Counted from the stretch's first letter, positions 6,589 to 13,263 are shown. The stretch: DNA of 13,263 nt from Oscillibacter sp. (GCA_024404295.1 JAKSQE010000020.1:1-13263); one strand, 5' to 3'. Numbers and translations are program-made. The notes: generated from the sequence alone by a model not told the origin.

Positions 6589-6954
6589 ATGCACTGGCAG
6601 TTTTCTAATGACATGCCCATCTACACGCAACTCATCGAGCAAATTAAGGTCGCTATCGTTTCCGGTGTATTTCTGCCTGGTGAGCGACTGCCTTCCGTTC
6701 GAGATTTGGCGGTAGACGCCGGCGTAAACCCTAACACGATGCAGCGAGCAATGGCTGAACTGGAGCGGGACAAATTGGTGTTCAGCCAGCGAACCTCTGG
6801 TCGGTATGTGACGGAAGATCACATGGTAATCCATGCGCTGAAAGCAGATTTAGCCCGTATTCATGTGGCGCGGTGTGTAGAAGCGCTGGAACGTCTCGGA
6901 TATACAAGGGAGGATATCCTCGATGTTCTAACGAATTCCTTAAAAGGAGAATGA
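6589..6954 (+). CDS. GntR-family transcriptional regulator, YtrA subfamily
   Basis: A 121-aa DNA-binding repressor. Residues about 8-76 form the GntR winged helix-turn-helix: MPIYTQLIEQIKVAIVSG (9-26), GERLPSVRDLA (31-41) with the typical LPSxRxLA recognition-helix signature, VNPNTMQRAMAELE (46-59), then the wing TSGRYVTED (69-77). Only about 45 residues follow. That is too short for the ligand-binding domains of the FadR or HutC classes and is typical of YtrA proteins, which sit in front of ABC transporter genes. AGGAGG at 6578-6583 supports the start. The next gene begins three bases after the stop. The likely role is autorepression relieved by envelope stress or an antimicrobial, as known for ytrA in Bacillus; the inducer here is unknown. 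Confidence 0.92.
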   Translation: MHWQFSNDMPIYTQLIEQIKVAIVSGVFLPGERLPSVRDLAVDAGVNPNTMQRAMAELERDKLVFSQRTSGRYVTEDHMVIHALKADLARIHVARCVEALERLGYTREDILDVLTNSLKGE

Positions 6955-6957
6955 CCC

Positions 6958-7653
6958 ATGGCAATTTTAGAATGTAAAAATCTTTTCAAAAAATACGGTG
7001 CGGTGGAGGCGCTGAGCGACGTGACTCTTAGCATCGATTCCGGCCGTATCATTGGTCTGCTGGGACCAAACGGCAGCGGAAAAACGACCCTCATCAAACT
7101 GGCCAACGGTCTTTTGATGCCAAGCAGCGGTGAGATCTTGATCGACGGGAAAGCCCCGGGCCGTGAAAGCCATGCCATCGTCAGTTATCTGCCGGAGCGC
7201 ACGGCAATTCCCATCTGGATGAACGCAAAGCAGCTCATGGATTACTACGAGGACTTCTATGCGGATTTCAACCGAAGTGCGGCAGAAGAAATGTTGGAGC
7301 ATTTGGGTATCCGTCCTAACCAGAAAATTCGCCAGATGAGCAAGGGTACGCGGGAAAAAGTGCAGCTCATTATGGTAATGAGTCGTCAGGCGAAACTGTA
7401 TTTCTTGGATGAACCCATCGGCGGCGTAGACCCTGCCACCCGGGATTATATCCTGTCCACCATCATCAGCAATTACAATCCTGAAGCCAGTGTGATCATT
7501 TCCACCCATCTGATCTCCGATGTTGAGAAGGTGTTGGATGATGTTCTTTTTATCAACAATGGCCGTCTCATGCTTCAAACTTCCGTGGATCAAATTCGAG
7601 AGGAAAAGGGTATGAGCGTAGACGAATTGTTCCGGGAGGTGTTCAAATGCTGA
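6958..7653 (+). CDS. ABC transporter ATP-binding protein
   Basis: A 231-aa nucleotide-binding subunit of an ABC-2-type exporter. Walker A is GPNGSGKTT (36-44). The Q-loop region reads SYLPER (77-81 and beyond) without Gln, common in this exporter branch. The signature motif is MSKGTREK (127-134), a variant of LSGGQ. Walker B plus the catalytic Glu is KLYFLDEP (146-153), the D-loop is GGVDPAT, and the H-loop His is His184 in STH. All catalytic elements look intact. AAGGAG at 6944-6949 precedes the ATG. Its end overlaps the permease start by seven bases, so the two are probably translationally coupled and form one transporter. The gene context (YtrA repressor in front) points to export or membrane-stress protection; the substrate is not evident. 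Confidence 0.94.
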   Translation: MAILECKNLFKKYGAVEALSDVTLSIDSGRIIGLLGPNGSGKTTLIKLANGLLMPSSGEILIDGKAPGRESHAIVSYLPERTAIPIWMNAKQLMDYYEDFYADFNRSAAEEMLEHLGIRPNQKIRQMSKGTREKVQLIMVMSRQAKLYFLDEPIGGVDPATRDYILSTIISNYNPEASVIISTHLISDVEKVLDDVLFINNGRLMLQTSVDQIREEKGMSVDELFREVFKC

Positions 7654-8468
7654 AAAAATTGTTGAAACACGAATTTCGTGCCACTGCACGTACTATGCTG
7701 CCAATGTATCTGATTTTGCTGGTGGCTTCTCTGGGAGCAAATCTGACAACCCGCGGCCTGTTGGAAACGGAGTATCCGATCCTGGATACCATTGGCGTGA
7801 TCCTTGTCATGCTGTTTGTAATGGCCATTATTGCAGTTTGCGTAATGACTCTTGTGACCATGATTGAGCGGTTCTGTAAGAACCTGTTGGGCGATGAAGG
7901 ATATCTCTCCATGACGCTGCCTGTGTCCGTACACCAGCAAGTGTGGACCAAGCTAATTGTCTCCGTTGTGTGGTTTGCTGCCACCGCTGCGGCTGTAGTG
8001 ATTGCATTTTGCATCATGGCTTTCGATCTGGGTGTGGTGAAGCAGGCATTGGATGTACTTGTTGGCTTGCTCCGGGAGCTCTGGCAAAATATGAGCGCTT
8101 ACTATGCCTTGAATGGTACGGCAATCGTTTTGGAGCTGGTGGTGTTGGTGGTTGTCGGTTTAGCGGCGAACTGCCTGCGGTTCTATGCCGCCATGGCATT
8201 GGGTTACAGCTTTGCCAACTACAAACTGCCCTTGGCAGTGGTGTTTTTCTTTGTCATCGGTGGCGTGGAGAAATTCCTGCTGTCGTTGGCGATGAATCTG
8301 CTGCATATTGTAAATGTTGCTGATCTGTTCGACCAGATCTTAATCCAACATCCCATGACAATGACACATACTGTATTTGTCGGCTGTATCGTCAGCCAAC
8401 TGATTTTAAGTGGGATTTTCTATTTTTTAACAACTTACTGCTTGAAAAACCGCCTGAATCTGGAGTAA
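7647..8468 (+). CDS. ABC-2-type transporter permease
   Basis: A 273-aa integral membrane partner of the preceding ATPase. It begins with a short cytoplasmic N-terminus (MLKKLLKHEFRAT), followed by about six hydrophobic segments: near residues 18-34, 48-72, 104-126, 156-176, 194-218 and 241-263. A conserved-looking cytoplasmic stretch, LLGDEGYLSMTLPVS (80-94), lies between segments 2 and 3. I know this pattern from clostridial ABC permeases but cannot link it to a substrate. GGGAGGTG at 7634-7641, inside the ATPase gene, supports the start. Two subunits of each protein would make a homodimeric exporter. Confidence 0.85.
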   Translation: MLKKLLKHEFRATARTMLPMYLILLVASLGANLTTRGLLETEYPILDTIGVILVMLFVMAIIAVCVMTLVTMIERFCKNLLGDEGYLSMTLPVSVHQQVWTKLIVSVVWFAATAAAVVIAFCIMAFDLGVVKQALDVLVGLLRELWQNMSAYYALNGTAIVLELVVLVVVGLAANCLRFYAAMALGYSFANYKLPLAVVFFFVIGGVEKFLLSLAMNLLHIVNVADLFDQILIQHPMTMTHTVFVGCIVSQLILSGIFYFLTTYCLKNRLNLE

Positions 8469-8503
8469 AATAAGCCATTACATCAATGGCCTGGAGGAAG
8501 CGT

Positions 8504-8974
8504 ATGCCCTTTTTGGACACACTGTTGGGAAAATATCTCATGACCTTTGTTGTGGCCATGATTCCGGTTTTGGAGTTGCGCGGAGCGATCCCTATGGGGA
8601 TCGCGGCAGGTTTACCACCTGTGGCAGCCTGTGGTGTCGCAATCTTAGGCAACGCTTTGCCGGCGCCTCTGGTCATTCTGCTGGCACGCCGTGTTGGGAA
8701 CTTGCTTCGTGGAACGAAATGGTTTGGCAGCAAAATCCTCTGGCTGGAGCAACATGCGCATACGAGAGGGCGCCTGGTTAAAAAGTATCGTCTGGCAGGT
8801 TTGGTGTTGTTGGTTGGAATCCCTCTTCCGGGAACGGGAGCATGGACAGGTGCGTTAGCGGCATCATTTCTGGATATTCGACTGAAAAATGCGATGCCAG
8901 CTATTTTAATAGGCCTGTTGTGCGCAGGGGCAATTACCACTGCCGTAACGATGGGAGTCGTACATCTGATATAA
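8504..8974 (+). CDS. Small multidrug-export family membrane protein (COG2426-like)
   Basis: A 156-aa hydrophobic protein of the Sm_multidrug_ex family (Pfam PF06695, COG2426). Signatures seen are the N-terminal VLELRGAIPMGI (22-33), the Pro-rich VGIPLPGTGAWTGALAA (104-120), and about four membrane segments with a basic stretch (ARRVGNLLRGTKWFG, 61-75) between them. The ELRGAIP and PLPGTGAWTG pair resembles half-membrane loops of the DedA-like group, so lipid or drug transport are both possible; no substrate is proven for the family. The start at 8504 is chosen because GGAGG (8493-8497) precedes it. An in-frame ATG at 8486 lies upstream of that site and has no ribosome-binding site. It follows the permease by 35 bases with no terminator, so it is probably the last gene of the GntR/ABC operon. 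Confidence 0.85.
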   Translation: MPFLDTLLGKYLMTFVVAMIPVLELRGAIPMGIAAGLPPVAACGVAILGNALPAPLVILLARRVGNLLRGTKWFGSKILWLEQHAHTRGRLVKKYRLAGLVLLVGIPLPGTGAWTGALAASFLDIRLKNAMPAILIGLLCAGAITTAVTMGVVHLI

Positions 8975-8977
8975 GGA

Positions 8978-9009
8978 AAAAGCCGTTGTGGACCCACAAC
9001 GGCTTTTTT
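8978..9009 (+). terminator. Rho-independent terminator of the GntR/ABC operon
   Basis: Nearly perfect stem GCCGTTGTGG (8982-8991) with CCACAACGGC (8994-9003), flanked by A and T runs, followed by TTTTTT (9004-9009). The apical pair must open to give a 4-nt loop. It starts a few bases after the stop codon. Confidence 0.92.
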
Positions 9010-9032
9010 GCACCTGTTTGGTTCAAAGTGCT

Positions 9033-9062
9033 TATACTGTCATACAGGCGTTATACCGCCTG
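9033..9062 (+). promoter_or_regulatory. Putative control region of the ZIP gene
   Basis: A TATACT -10-like box at 9033-9038 has no convincing -35. Just after it, CAGGCG (9045-9050) and CGCCTG (9057-9062) form a 6-bp inverted repeat around a 6-base centre. This could be an operator or a leader hairpin. A metal-responsive regulator would be a natural guess, but I do not recognise the site. Confidence 0.35.
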
Positions 9063-9086
9063 AATTGAACGTAAGGCGTTGATCAT

Positions 9087-9851
9087 ATGCTGCAATCACT
9101 TGGCTGGGCCGCATTGGGCACGGGATTTACCTTTCTGATGACCACACTGGGTGCTGCCATGGTATTTTTCTTTGTGGGCGAGATCCGGCCCAAATTTCAA
9201 AAGGGGTTATTAGGGTTCGCTGCAGGAGTTATGACTGCCGCCAGCGTGTGGAGCCTGCTGCTGCCCTCTATCGATCGGGCTGAGGAACTTGCAGACATTC
9301 CCGCGTGGCTGCCTGCGGCTGTCGGATTGTTGCTGGGTGTTGTCTTTTTGTCGGCGTTGGATGCTGCACTGCCGCATCTTCGCTGTGCCAATGCATCCAC
9401 GGACTTTGCGTGGCGGCAGAACACGCTGCTGATGACGGCCATCACCCTACATAACGTGCCGGAGGGCATGGCAGTGGGGCTGGCCTTTGCACTGGCGGCG
9501 AGAGGCGACGGTATAGTAGGTGCGGCAGCGTTGGCGTTGGGCATCGGCATTCAGAATTTCCCTGAAGGAGCTGCCATTTCTCTGCCGCTGAGACAGGAGG
9601 GGTGTACTCGGCTGCGTGCGTTCGTGGGAGGAATGCTGTCCGGCATCGTAGAACCGATTTTTGGCATTCTGGTGGTCTTGATCGCTTCCGGTGTAGAGCC
9701 GTTGATGCCGTGGCTGTTGAGCTTTGCTGCCGGAGCCATGATATACGTGGTGGTGGAGGAGCTGGTGCCGCAAGCCCATTCCAAAGCAGGAACCTGCGGC
9801 TTTGTAGGCGGCTTTCTCATTATGATGATTCTGGATGTGGCATTAGGGTAA
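9087..9851 (+). CDS. ZIP-family divalent metal transporter
   Basis: A 254-aa membrane transporter of the ZIP family (ZupT/GufA-like), expected to import zinc or other divalent metals. Eight hydrophobic segments are visible. The metal-site signatures are HNVPEG (122-127) in segment 4 and QNFPEG (156-161) in segment 5, with Glu190 (VEP) and the VVEELVPQAH segment (222-231) adding ligands. FAAGVMTAASVWSLLLP (44-60) matches the usual second segment. The cytoplasmic loop between segments 3 and 4 is short and lacks the His-rich run of eukaryotic ZIPs. The ribosome-binding site is weak (AAGG near 9073). The gene stands alone between two terminators. Metal identity cannot be deduced. Confidence 0.92.
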   Translation: MLQSLGWAALGTGFTFLMTTLGAAMVFFFVGEIRPKFQKGLLGFAAGVMTAASVWSLLLPSIDRAEELADIPAWLPAAVGLLLGVVFLSALDAALPHLRCANASTDFAWRQNTLLMTAITLHNVPEGMAVGLAFALAARGDGIVGAAALALGIGIQNFPEGAAISLPLRQEGCTRLRAFVGGMLSGIVEPIFGILVVLIASGVEPLMPWLLSFAAGAMIYVVVEELVPQAHSKAGTCGFVGGFLIMMILDVALG

Positions 9852-9852
9852 C

Positions 9853-9891
9853 AAAAGCCCCTGACCGTGGCGGTCAGGGGCTTACTATTAT
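9853..9891. terminator. Bidirectional terminator between the ZIP gene and cinA
   Basis: A perfect 12-bp stem AAGCCCCTGACC (9855-9866) with GGTCAGGGGCTT (9872-9883) lies between two convergent genes. The minus side is followed by TTTTG. The plus side has a weaker ACTATTATTT tail. It lies within two bases of the ZIP stop and eight of the cinA stop. Confidence 0.85.
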
Positions 9892-11169
9892 TTAATGGCG
9901 TGCGCTGGTGACGGTTTCCACCGGCAATCCGCTCAGATAGCGGCGAATCACATCAAAGGCATGGTTGGTGGCGATTCCCTGCAGGCGGTCTCGGCGGCGA
10001 CTGCCCAACTCCAGTTTGCGGCAGAAAGTGCCCTTCGGGGTAGCCAGACCCACAAAAATCAGACCAACGGGATTGCCGCGGTCATCACTGTCCGGCCCGG
10101 CAACGCCGGTAATGGACACGGCAATGTCAGCGCCGGTAATGCGGCGAGCACCCTCTGCCATGGCACGGGCAGTAGGGTCGGAAACAGCACCAAATTCATC
10201 CAGAACGTCCTGGGGAACACCCAGAACATCCGCTTTTACCTCGCTCCAATAGCTGACAACACCACCCCGATAAACAGTCGAAGCGCCAGGCAAAGCGGTA
10301 AGCTGCTGCGCCACACAGCCGCCGGTACAACTTTCGGCGGTGGCCATGGTCAAACCCTGCTCTTTCAACAGCTTCATGCAGGCTTCCGGCAGGCCGGAAA
10401 CATCGATGCCATAGACCACATCGCCCAAGATTTCCCGCACATCCGCCACCACAGGGGCAAGCATGGCCTCCGCGGTTTCGGAGTCAGCCGCTTTGGCAGT
10501 GGCACGGAGACGGACCTCCGAAGGCTTGGCGTAGGTAGCGAGAGAGGGATTGGTCATGTGGCTCATGCGCTCATGGAGCAGTTCATCCACATTGGATTCG
10601 CCCATGCCGAAGGTCATGATGTCGTGGGAGACGATGACCTCATGGGACAGGGCGCGGAGATATGCTTCCGCACAACGGTCCAACATGGTGTTCATCTCGT
10701 GAGGCGGACCGGGCAGCATCAGCACATGGACGCCGTCCACCGCAAAACCGCAGCCGGGAGCAGTCCCCACAGCATTGTCAAAAATTACGCACCCCTCTGG
10801 CAGTTCGGCCTGCTGGCGGTTGTTGTCCGGCATGGGAACGTGCAGATAGGTTTCATAAAAGTGGCGAATGCCCTCCAGAATATCCTCGTGCAATACCAAC
10901 GGCTGATGGAATGTTTCGCAGATGGTCTGCTTCGTCAGATCATCGTAAGTCGGGCCAAGGCCGCCAGTGGTAATAATAATGTCAGCGCGTTTGCGGGCAA
11001 TCTCCAAAGCCTCTTTTAAGCGTTCGGGGTTGTCACCCACCACAGTGTGCCAGAACACATTGATCCCCAGATCGGACAGGCGCTGAGACAACTCCTGTGC
11101 GTTGGTGTTTGCGATGTTGCCCAACAGTAATTCTGTGCCAACGGCAATAATTTCAGCAGTATGGGACAT
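9892..11169 (-). CDS. cinA: CinA: competence/damage-inducible protein with NMN amidohydrolase domain
   Basis: Two-domain 425-aa CinA, close to the usual 410-420. The N-terminal MoCF/COG1058 domain (about 1-170) has AEIIAVGTELLLG (5-17), TTGGLGPTYDD (67-77) and LPGPPHEM (152-159). In characterised homologues this part acts as an ADP-ribose pyrophosphatase. A linker (about 175-255) has FGMGESNVDELL. The C-terminal PncC domain (about 258-415) has AESCTGG (278-284), with its Ser/Thr catalytic site, and SITGVAGPDS (352-361). It deamidates nicotinamide mononucleotide in NAD recycling, and CinA has also been linked to competence. The start at 11169 has AAGGAG at 11180-11185, a rather long 10-base gap. 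It lies 53 bases downstream of thiI and is probably cotranscribed with it. Confidence 0.95.
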   Translation of the reverse strand: MSHTAEIIAVGTELLLGNIANTNAQELSQRLSDLGINVFWHTVVGDNPERLKEALEIARKRADIIITTGGLGPTYDDLTKQTICETFHQPLVLHEDILEGIRHFYETYLHVPMPDNNRQQAELPEGCVIFDNAVGTAPGCGFAVDGVHVLMLPGPPHEMNTMLDRCAEAYLRALSHEVIVSHDIMTFGMGESNVDELLHERMSHMTNPSLATYAKPSEVRLRATAKAADSETAEAMLAPVVADVREILGDVVYGIDVSGLPEACMKLLKEQGLTMATAESCTGGCVAQQLTALPGASTVYRGGVVSYWSEVKADVLGVPQDVLDEFGAVSDPTARAMAEGARRITGADIAVSITGVAGPDSDDRGNPVGLIFVGLATPKGTFCRKLELGSRRRDRLQGIATNHAFDVIRRYLSGLPVETVTSARH

Positions 11170-11192
11170 AAAACAGTCACTCCTTAAGAGAT

Positions 11193-11217
11193 ACAGCGAG
11201 GCATTTAGCCTCGCTGT
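11193..11217 (-). other. Intercistronic hairpin between thiI and cinA
   Basis: A perfect 10-bp stem (ACAGCGAGGC with GCCTCGCTGT) with a 5-nt loop begins six bases after the thiI stop and ends just before the cinA ribosome-binding site. No T run follows on the minus strand, so it is not a clear terminator. It may stabilise the thiI transcript, mark a processing site or weaken read-through. Confidence 0.6.
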
Positions 11218-11222
11218 TTACA

Positions 11223-12407
11223 TTACATATTGGGTTTGAGGCGCACCCATGTTTCGCCGGCCAAAGCCTTTTCTACCAGGCCGTCAATGTCCAACACGGA
11301 CTCGGCTTTTACAACATCCTCCAAAACAGGACGGGTAGCGGGATGACGAGGGGTGAACACGGTGCAGCAATCCTCATAGGGGAGAATGGAAGTATCATAG
11401 GTGCCGATCTCGCGGGCGGTACGGATGATCTCCACCTTGTCAGAGCCGATCAGCGGGCGGAGAACGGGCAGGTGGGTCACATCTTCGGTGACACCCAGCG
11501 CCTTAATGGTCTGGCTGGCAACCTGACCCAGAGATTCACCGGTGACCAGTGCAGAGGCACCTGCCTTCACAGCCACCGCTTCTGCCAAACGCATCATGAA
11601 GCGGCGCATAATGAGGGTAAAATACTCCTCGGGACAGTTCTTGCGGATCTCCTCCTGAATCTCCGTAAAGGGGATAATGTGGACGATCATACGGCCGCAA
11701 TAGGTGGTCAGGATCTGTGCCAGTTCCATCACCTTGTCCTGTGCCTGCTGAGAGGTATAAGGAGGAGAGACGAAATGAACCATATCCAGAATCACGCCTC
11801 GGCGGGCGATCATATAAGAGGAAACAGGAGAGTCCAGACCGCCGGAGAGCAGGCTGACAGCGTGACCGCCCATGCCGATGGGCAGACCGCCGGCACCGGC
11901 CACAGAGGGTGCGTGGACATAGGCGTACTTCTCACGAATCTCCACGTGGACGGTCAGGTCGGGATCGTGGACATCCACAGCCACATCGGGGAAGGCTTCT
12001 GCCAACAATCCTCCGACCTCCTGAGAGATCTGAATGGAGTTGAGATAGAAATGTTTGTCGGCACGTTTGCTCTCCACCTTAAAGGTGCGGGCGTTGGCAA
12101 ATTCACCGGCAAGATACGTCTTAGCGGTCTCTACAATGGCGTCAATGGTCTTTTCGCAGGGCACGGCACGGGCCACCGTTACGATGCCAAAAATTTGCTT
12201 GGCAGCCTGATAGGCACCTTCCATGTCGCAATTTTCGCTCTGGGGCTCCACATAAATCGTGCTTTGACGAATATAAATTTGGAAACTGCCGCAGTTCTTC
12301 ATGCGGCGGCGGACATTATTGACCAGCTTATCTTCAAAGCTGTGACGATTCAAGCCTTTCAAAACGACTTCGCCCAGCTTGAGCAGCAGCATTTCGTTGT
12401 TGTTCAT
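11223..12407 (-). CDS. thiI: tRNA 4-thiouridine synthetase ThiI (no rhodanese domain)
   Basis: Adenylates U8 of tRNA and transfers sulfur to give 4-thiouridine; in some bacteria it also supplies sulfur for the thiamine thiazole. The 394-aa protein has an N-terminal ferredoxin-like part (LLLKLGEVVLKGLNRHSFE, split around residue 15), a THUMP domain (about 60-165, with VHDPDLTVHVEIRE) and a PP-loop ATP-pyrophosphatase with SGGLDSP (188-194). Near the end comes the conserved YEDCCTVFTPRHPATRP stretch with its double Cys. It stops there, without the C-terminal rhodanese domain of the E. coli enzyme, as in Bacillus. I choose 12407 as the start because AGGAGG (12415-12420) precedes it. A start at 12482 would add 25 unrelated residues upstream of the ribosome-binding site. 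No cysteine desulfurase gene adjoins it here. Confidence 0.95.
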   Translation of the reverse strand: MNNNEMLLLKLGEVVLKGLNRHSFEDKLVNNVRRRMKNCGSFQIYIRQSTIYVEPQSENCDMEGAYQAAKQIFGIVTVARAVPCEKTIDAIVETAKTYLAGEFANARTFKVESKRADKHFYLNSIQISQEVGGLLAEAFPDVAVDVHDPDLTVHVEIREKYAYVHAPSVAGAGGLPIGMGGHAVSLLSGGLDSPVSSYMIARRGVILDMVHFVSPPYTSQQAQDKVMELAQILTTYCGRMIVHIIPFTEIQEEIRKNCPEEYFTLIMRRFMMRLAEAVAVKAGASALVTGESLGQVASQTIKALGVTEDVTHLPVLRPLIGSDKVEIIRTAREIGTYDTSILPYEDCCTVFTPRHPATRPVLEDVVKAESVLDIDGLVEKALAGETWVRLKPNM

Positions 12408-12437
12408 CGGGATTCCTCCTGTGGTGATTTCTGAACC

Positions 12438-12446
12438 AGAATAGCA
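12438..12446 (-). promoter_or_regulatory. Possible extended -10 promoter of thiI
   Basis: TGC followed by TATTCT on the minus strand (12446-12438) lies about 18 bases before the thiI ribosome-binding site. The -35 position is poor. A TTTTCC-AAAA-GGAAAA palindrome (12451-12466) sits just upstream and could be a regulator site. Confidence 0.4.
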
Positions 12447-12505
12447 CACTTTTTCCAAAAGGAAAAGGAGTTTTTGCGGCATCTTGCTGTTTTTTTGAAT
12501 TTTTA

Positions 12506-12534
12506 TTGCAAGGAATTACAGGGTGTGATATGTT
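12506..12534 (+). promoter_or_regulatory. Promoter of the flavoprotein gene
   Basis: TTGCAA (12506-12511), a 17-base spacer ending in TGA (extended -10), and TATGTT (12529-12534), about 20 bases before the AAGGAGGT ribosome-binding site at 12555-12562. It faces away from thiI. Confidence 0.5.
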
Positions 12535-12568
12535 GAAGACGGAAATAACAAAATAAGGAGGTCTTTTT

Positions 12569-13201
12569 ATGAAGATCGTTGCAATTAACGGCAGTCCCCG
12601 CAAGGACGGCAACAATGCGCAGCTGCTGGAGGTCGTCCGCAAAGAAGTGGAAGCGGCCGGCGTGGAGTTCGAGGTTGTTCAGCCCGGTGCCAATGTTCAT
12701 CCCTGCATGGCCTGCTATCAGTGCCTGAACAAAGGAACCTTGCGCTGCGTCATGGATGATGACGGTGTGAATGAGATCATTCAAAAGTGCATCGAGGCCG
12801 ACGGTATTTTGCTGGCATCCCCGGTGTATCACAGCGGCATCAGCGGCAATATGAAGTGCGTCATCGACCGTCTGTTCCTGGCAGCAGGCTGCGGTGAAAA
12901 CCAGTTCCACCACAAGGTCGGCGCAGCACTGTGTACTCTGCGCCGCAGCGGCGGCAGCACCACCTACCATGAGCTTCTCGCTGCCATGGACTGCATGGAG
13001 ATGGTTCTGGTTACGTCCGATTATTGGGGCATTGCCCACGGTGCTGATGCCGGCGAAGTGCTGCAGGACACCGAGGGCGTGGAAGTTGCCGCCAAACTGG
13101 GCCGCAACATGGCATGGATGGTCAAAGTGCTGAATGCCACCAAGGATACCATTCCCGCTCCCGAGACCGTACATCGCACCATGACCAATTTCATTCGCTA
13201 A
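12569..13201 (+). CDS. Flavodoxin-fold NADPH-dependent FMN reductase / iron-sulfur flavoprotein-like
   Basis: A 210-aa flavoprotein. The N-terminal MKIVAINGSPRKDGNNAQLL holds the FMN phosphate loop GSPRKDGN (8-15), and LLASPVYHSGISGNMKCVIDR (81-101) is the flavin-contacting segment typical of this family. Between them Cys46, Cys49, Cys52 and Cys60 (C-x2-C-x2-C-x7-C) resemble the compact [4Fe-4S] motif of archaeal and clostridial iron-sulfur flavoproteins (Isf), whose last spacing is usually shorter. A later DYWGIAHGADAGEVLQDTEG stretch also fits the family. It probably moves electrons from NAD(P)H or ferredoxin to an unknown acceptor in anaerobic metabolism or oxidative defence. It stands alone, with a promoter and a terminator-like hairpin of its own. 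Confidence 0.88.
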   Translation: MKIVAINGSPRKDGNNAQLLEVVRKEVEAAGVEFEVVQPGANVHPCMACYQCLNKGTLRCVMDDDGVNEIIQKCIEADGILLASPVYHSGISGNMKCVIDRLFLAAGCGENQFHHKVGAALCTLRRSGGSTTYHELLAAMDCMEMVLVTSDYWGIAHGADAGEVLQDTEGVEVAAKLGRNMAWMVKVLNATKDTIPAPETVHRTMTNFIR

Positions 13202-13217
13202 GTACATAGAAAACAGA

Positions 13218-13256
13218 GCAGGGGCTGCCAAATGGCAGCCCCTGCATCATATTATT
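13218..13256 (+). terminator. Probable terminator of the flavoprotein gene
   Basis: A perfect 12-bp G/C-rich stem (13218-13229 with 13234-13245, GCAGGGGCTGCC arms) with an AAAT loop starts 17 bases after the stop codon. The tail ATCATATTATT is T-rich but interrupted, so efficiency is uncertain. On the other strand it could also serve a gene beyond the window. Confidence 0.65.
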
Positions 13257-13263
13257 CAACGAA

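Noticed and set aside
9895..12434. Long open frames on the plus strand opposite cinA (374 codons) and thiI (363 codons)
   Set aside because: Both mirror well-identified genes, have no family features and read as compositional shadows.
12408..12482. Upstream start for thiI adding 25 residues
   Set aside because: The added residues are unlike ThiI and include the ribosome-binding site used by the ATG at 12407.
12503..13231. A 242-codon open frame on the minus strand opposite the flavoprotein gene
   Set aside because: The plus-strand gene has a strong ribosome-binding site and flavoprotein motifs; the minus frame has neither and runs through the downstream hairpin.
1..13263. Mobile element, CRISPR, toxin-antitoxin or defence island
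   Set aside because: No transposase, integrase, terminal repeats, direct-repeat array or toxin-like pair is visible; all genes belong to housekeeping, transport or regulatory families.

Overview
The window looks like an ordinary chromosomal segment of a spore-former-lineage Firmicute. The best fit is Clostridia, perhaps an Oscillospiraceae-type gut anaerobe. The reasons are strong AGGAGG ribosome-binding sites, a classical TTGACA-N17-TATAAT promoter, a Clostridium-type pyruvate phosphate dikinase, the Firmicute holB-ricT gene pair, a ThiT thiamine transporter under a TPP riboswitch, and a ThiI without a rhodanese domain. The family-level placement is inference. I see no tRNA, rRNA, CRISPR array, prophage, transposon or defence island.

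Layout. (1) 1-2302, minus: the first 767 codons of ppdK, cut by the window edge, preceded by a promoter and a ~140-nt leader that folds on paper into a large structured element. (2) 2635-3186, minus: thiT, with its own terminator, a TPP riboswitch, a riboswitch-controlled terminator and a perfect consensus promoter. (3) 3506-6479, plus: holB, ricT and a HAD phosphatase. The first two overlap by 4 bases; a terminator-like hairpin sits directly before the ribosome-binding site of the third. (4) 6589-8974, plus: a YtrA-type GntR repressor, an ABC ATPase, an ABC permease and a small multidrug-export-family membrane protein, behind a promoter overlapped by an inverted repeat. (5) 9087-9851, plus: a ZIP metal transporter, ending at a bidirectional terminator shared with the convergent cinA. 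(6) 9892-12407, minus: thiI followed by cinA. (7) 12569-13201, plus: a flavodoxin-fold FMN reductase with an Isf-like cysteine cluster, divergent from thiI.

Functional themes. PpdK interconverts pyruvate and PEP in anaerobic glycolysis. ThiT (thiamine uptake) and ThiI (tRNA s4U, thiazole sulfur) both touch thiamine, but only thiT carries a TPP riboswitch. HolB (clamp loader) and RicT (RNase Y specificity, sporulation) are a conserved Firmicute pair. The GntR/ABC cassette looks like an autoregulated envelope-stress or drug-export unit.

I did not find a convincing new multi-gene system. The most interesting undescribed item is the structured leader of ppdK (about 2347-2437), followed by the hairpin between ricT and the HAD gene, and the cysteine-containing, basic C-terminal extension of RicT.
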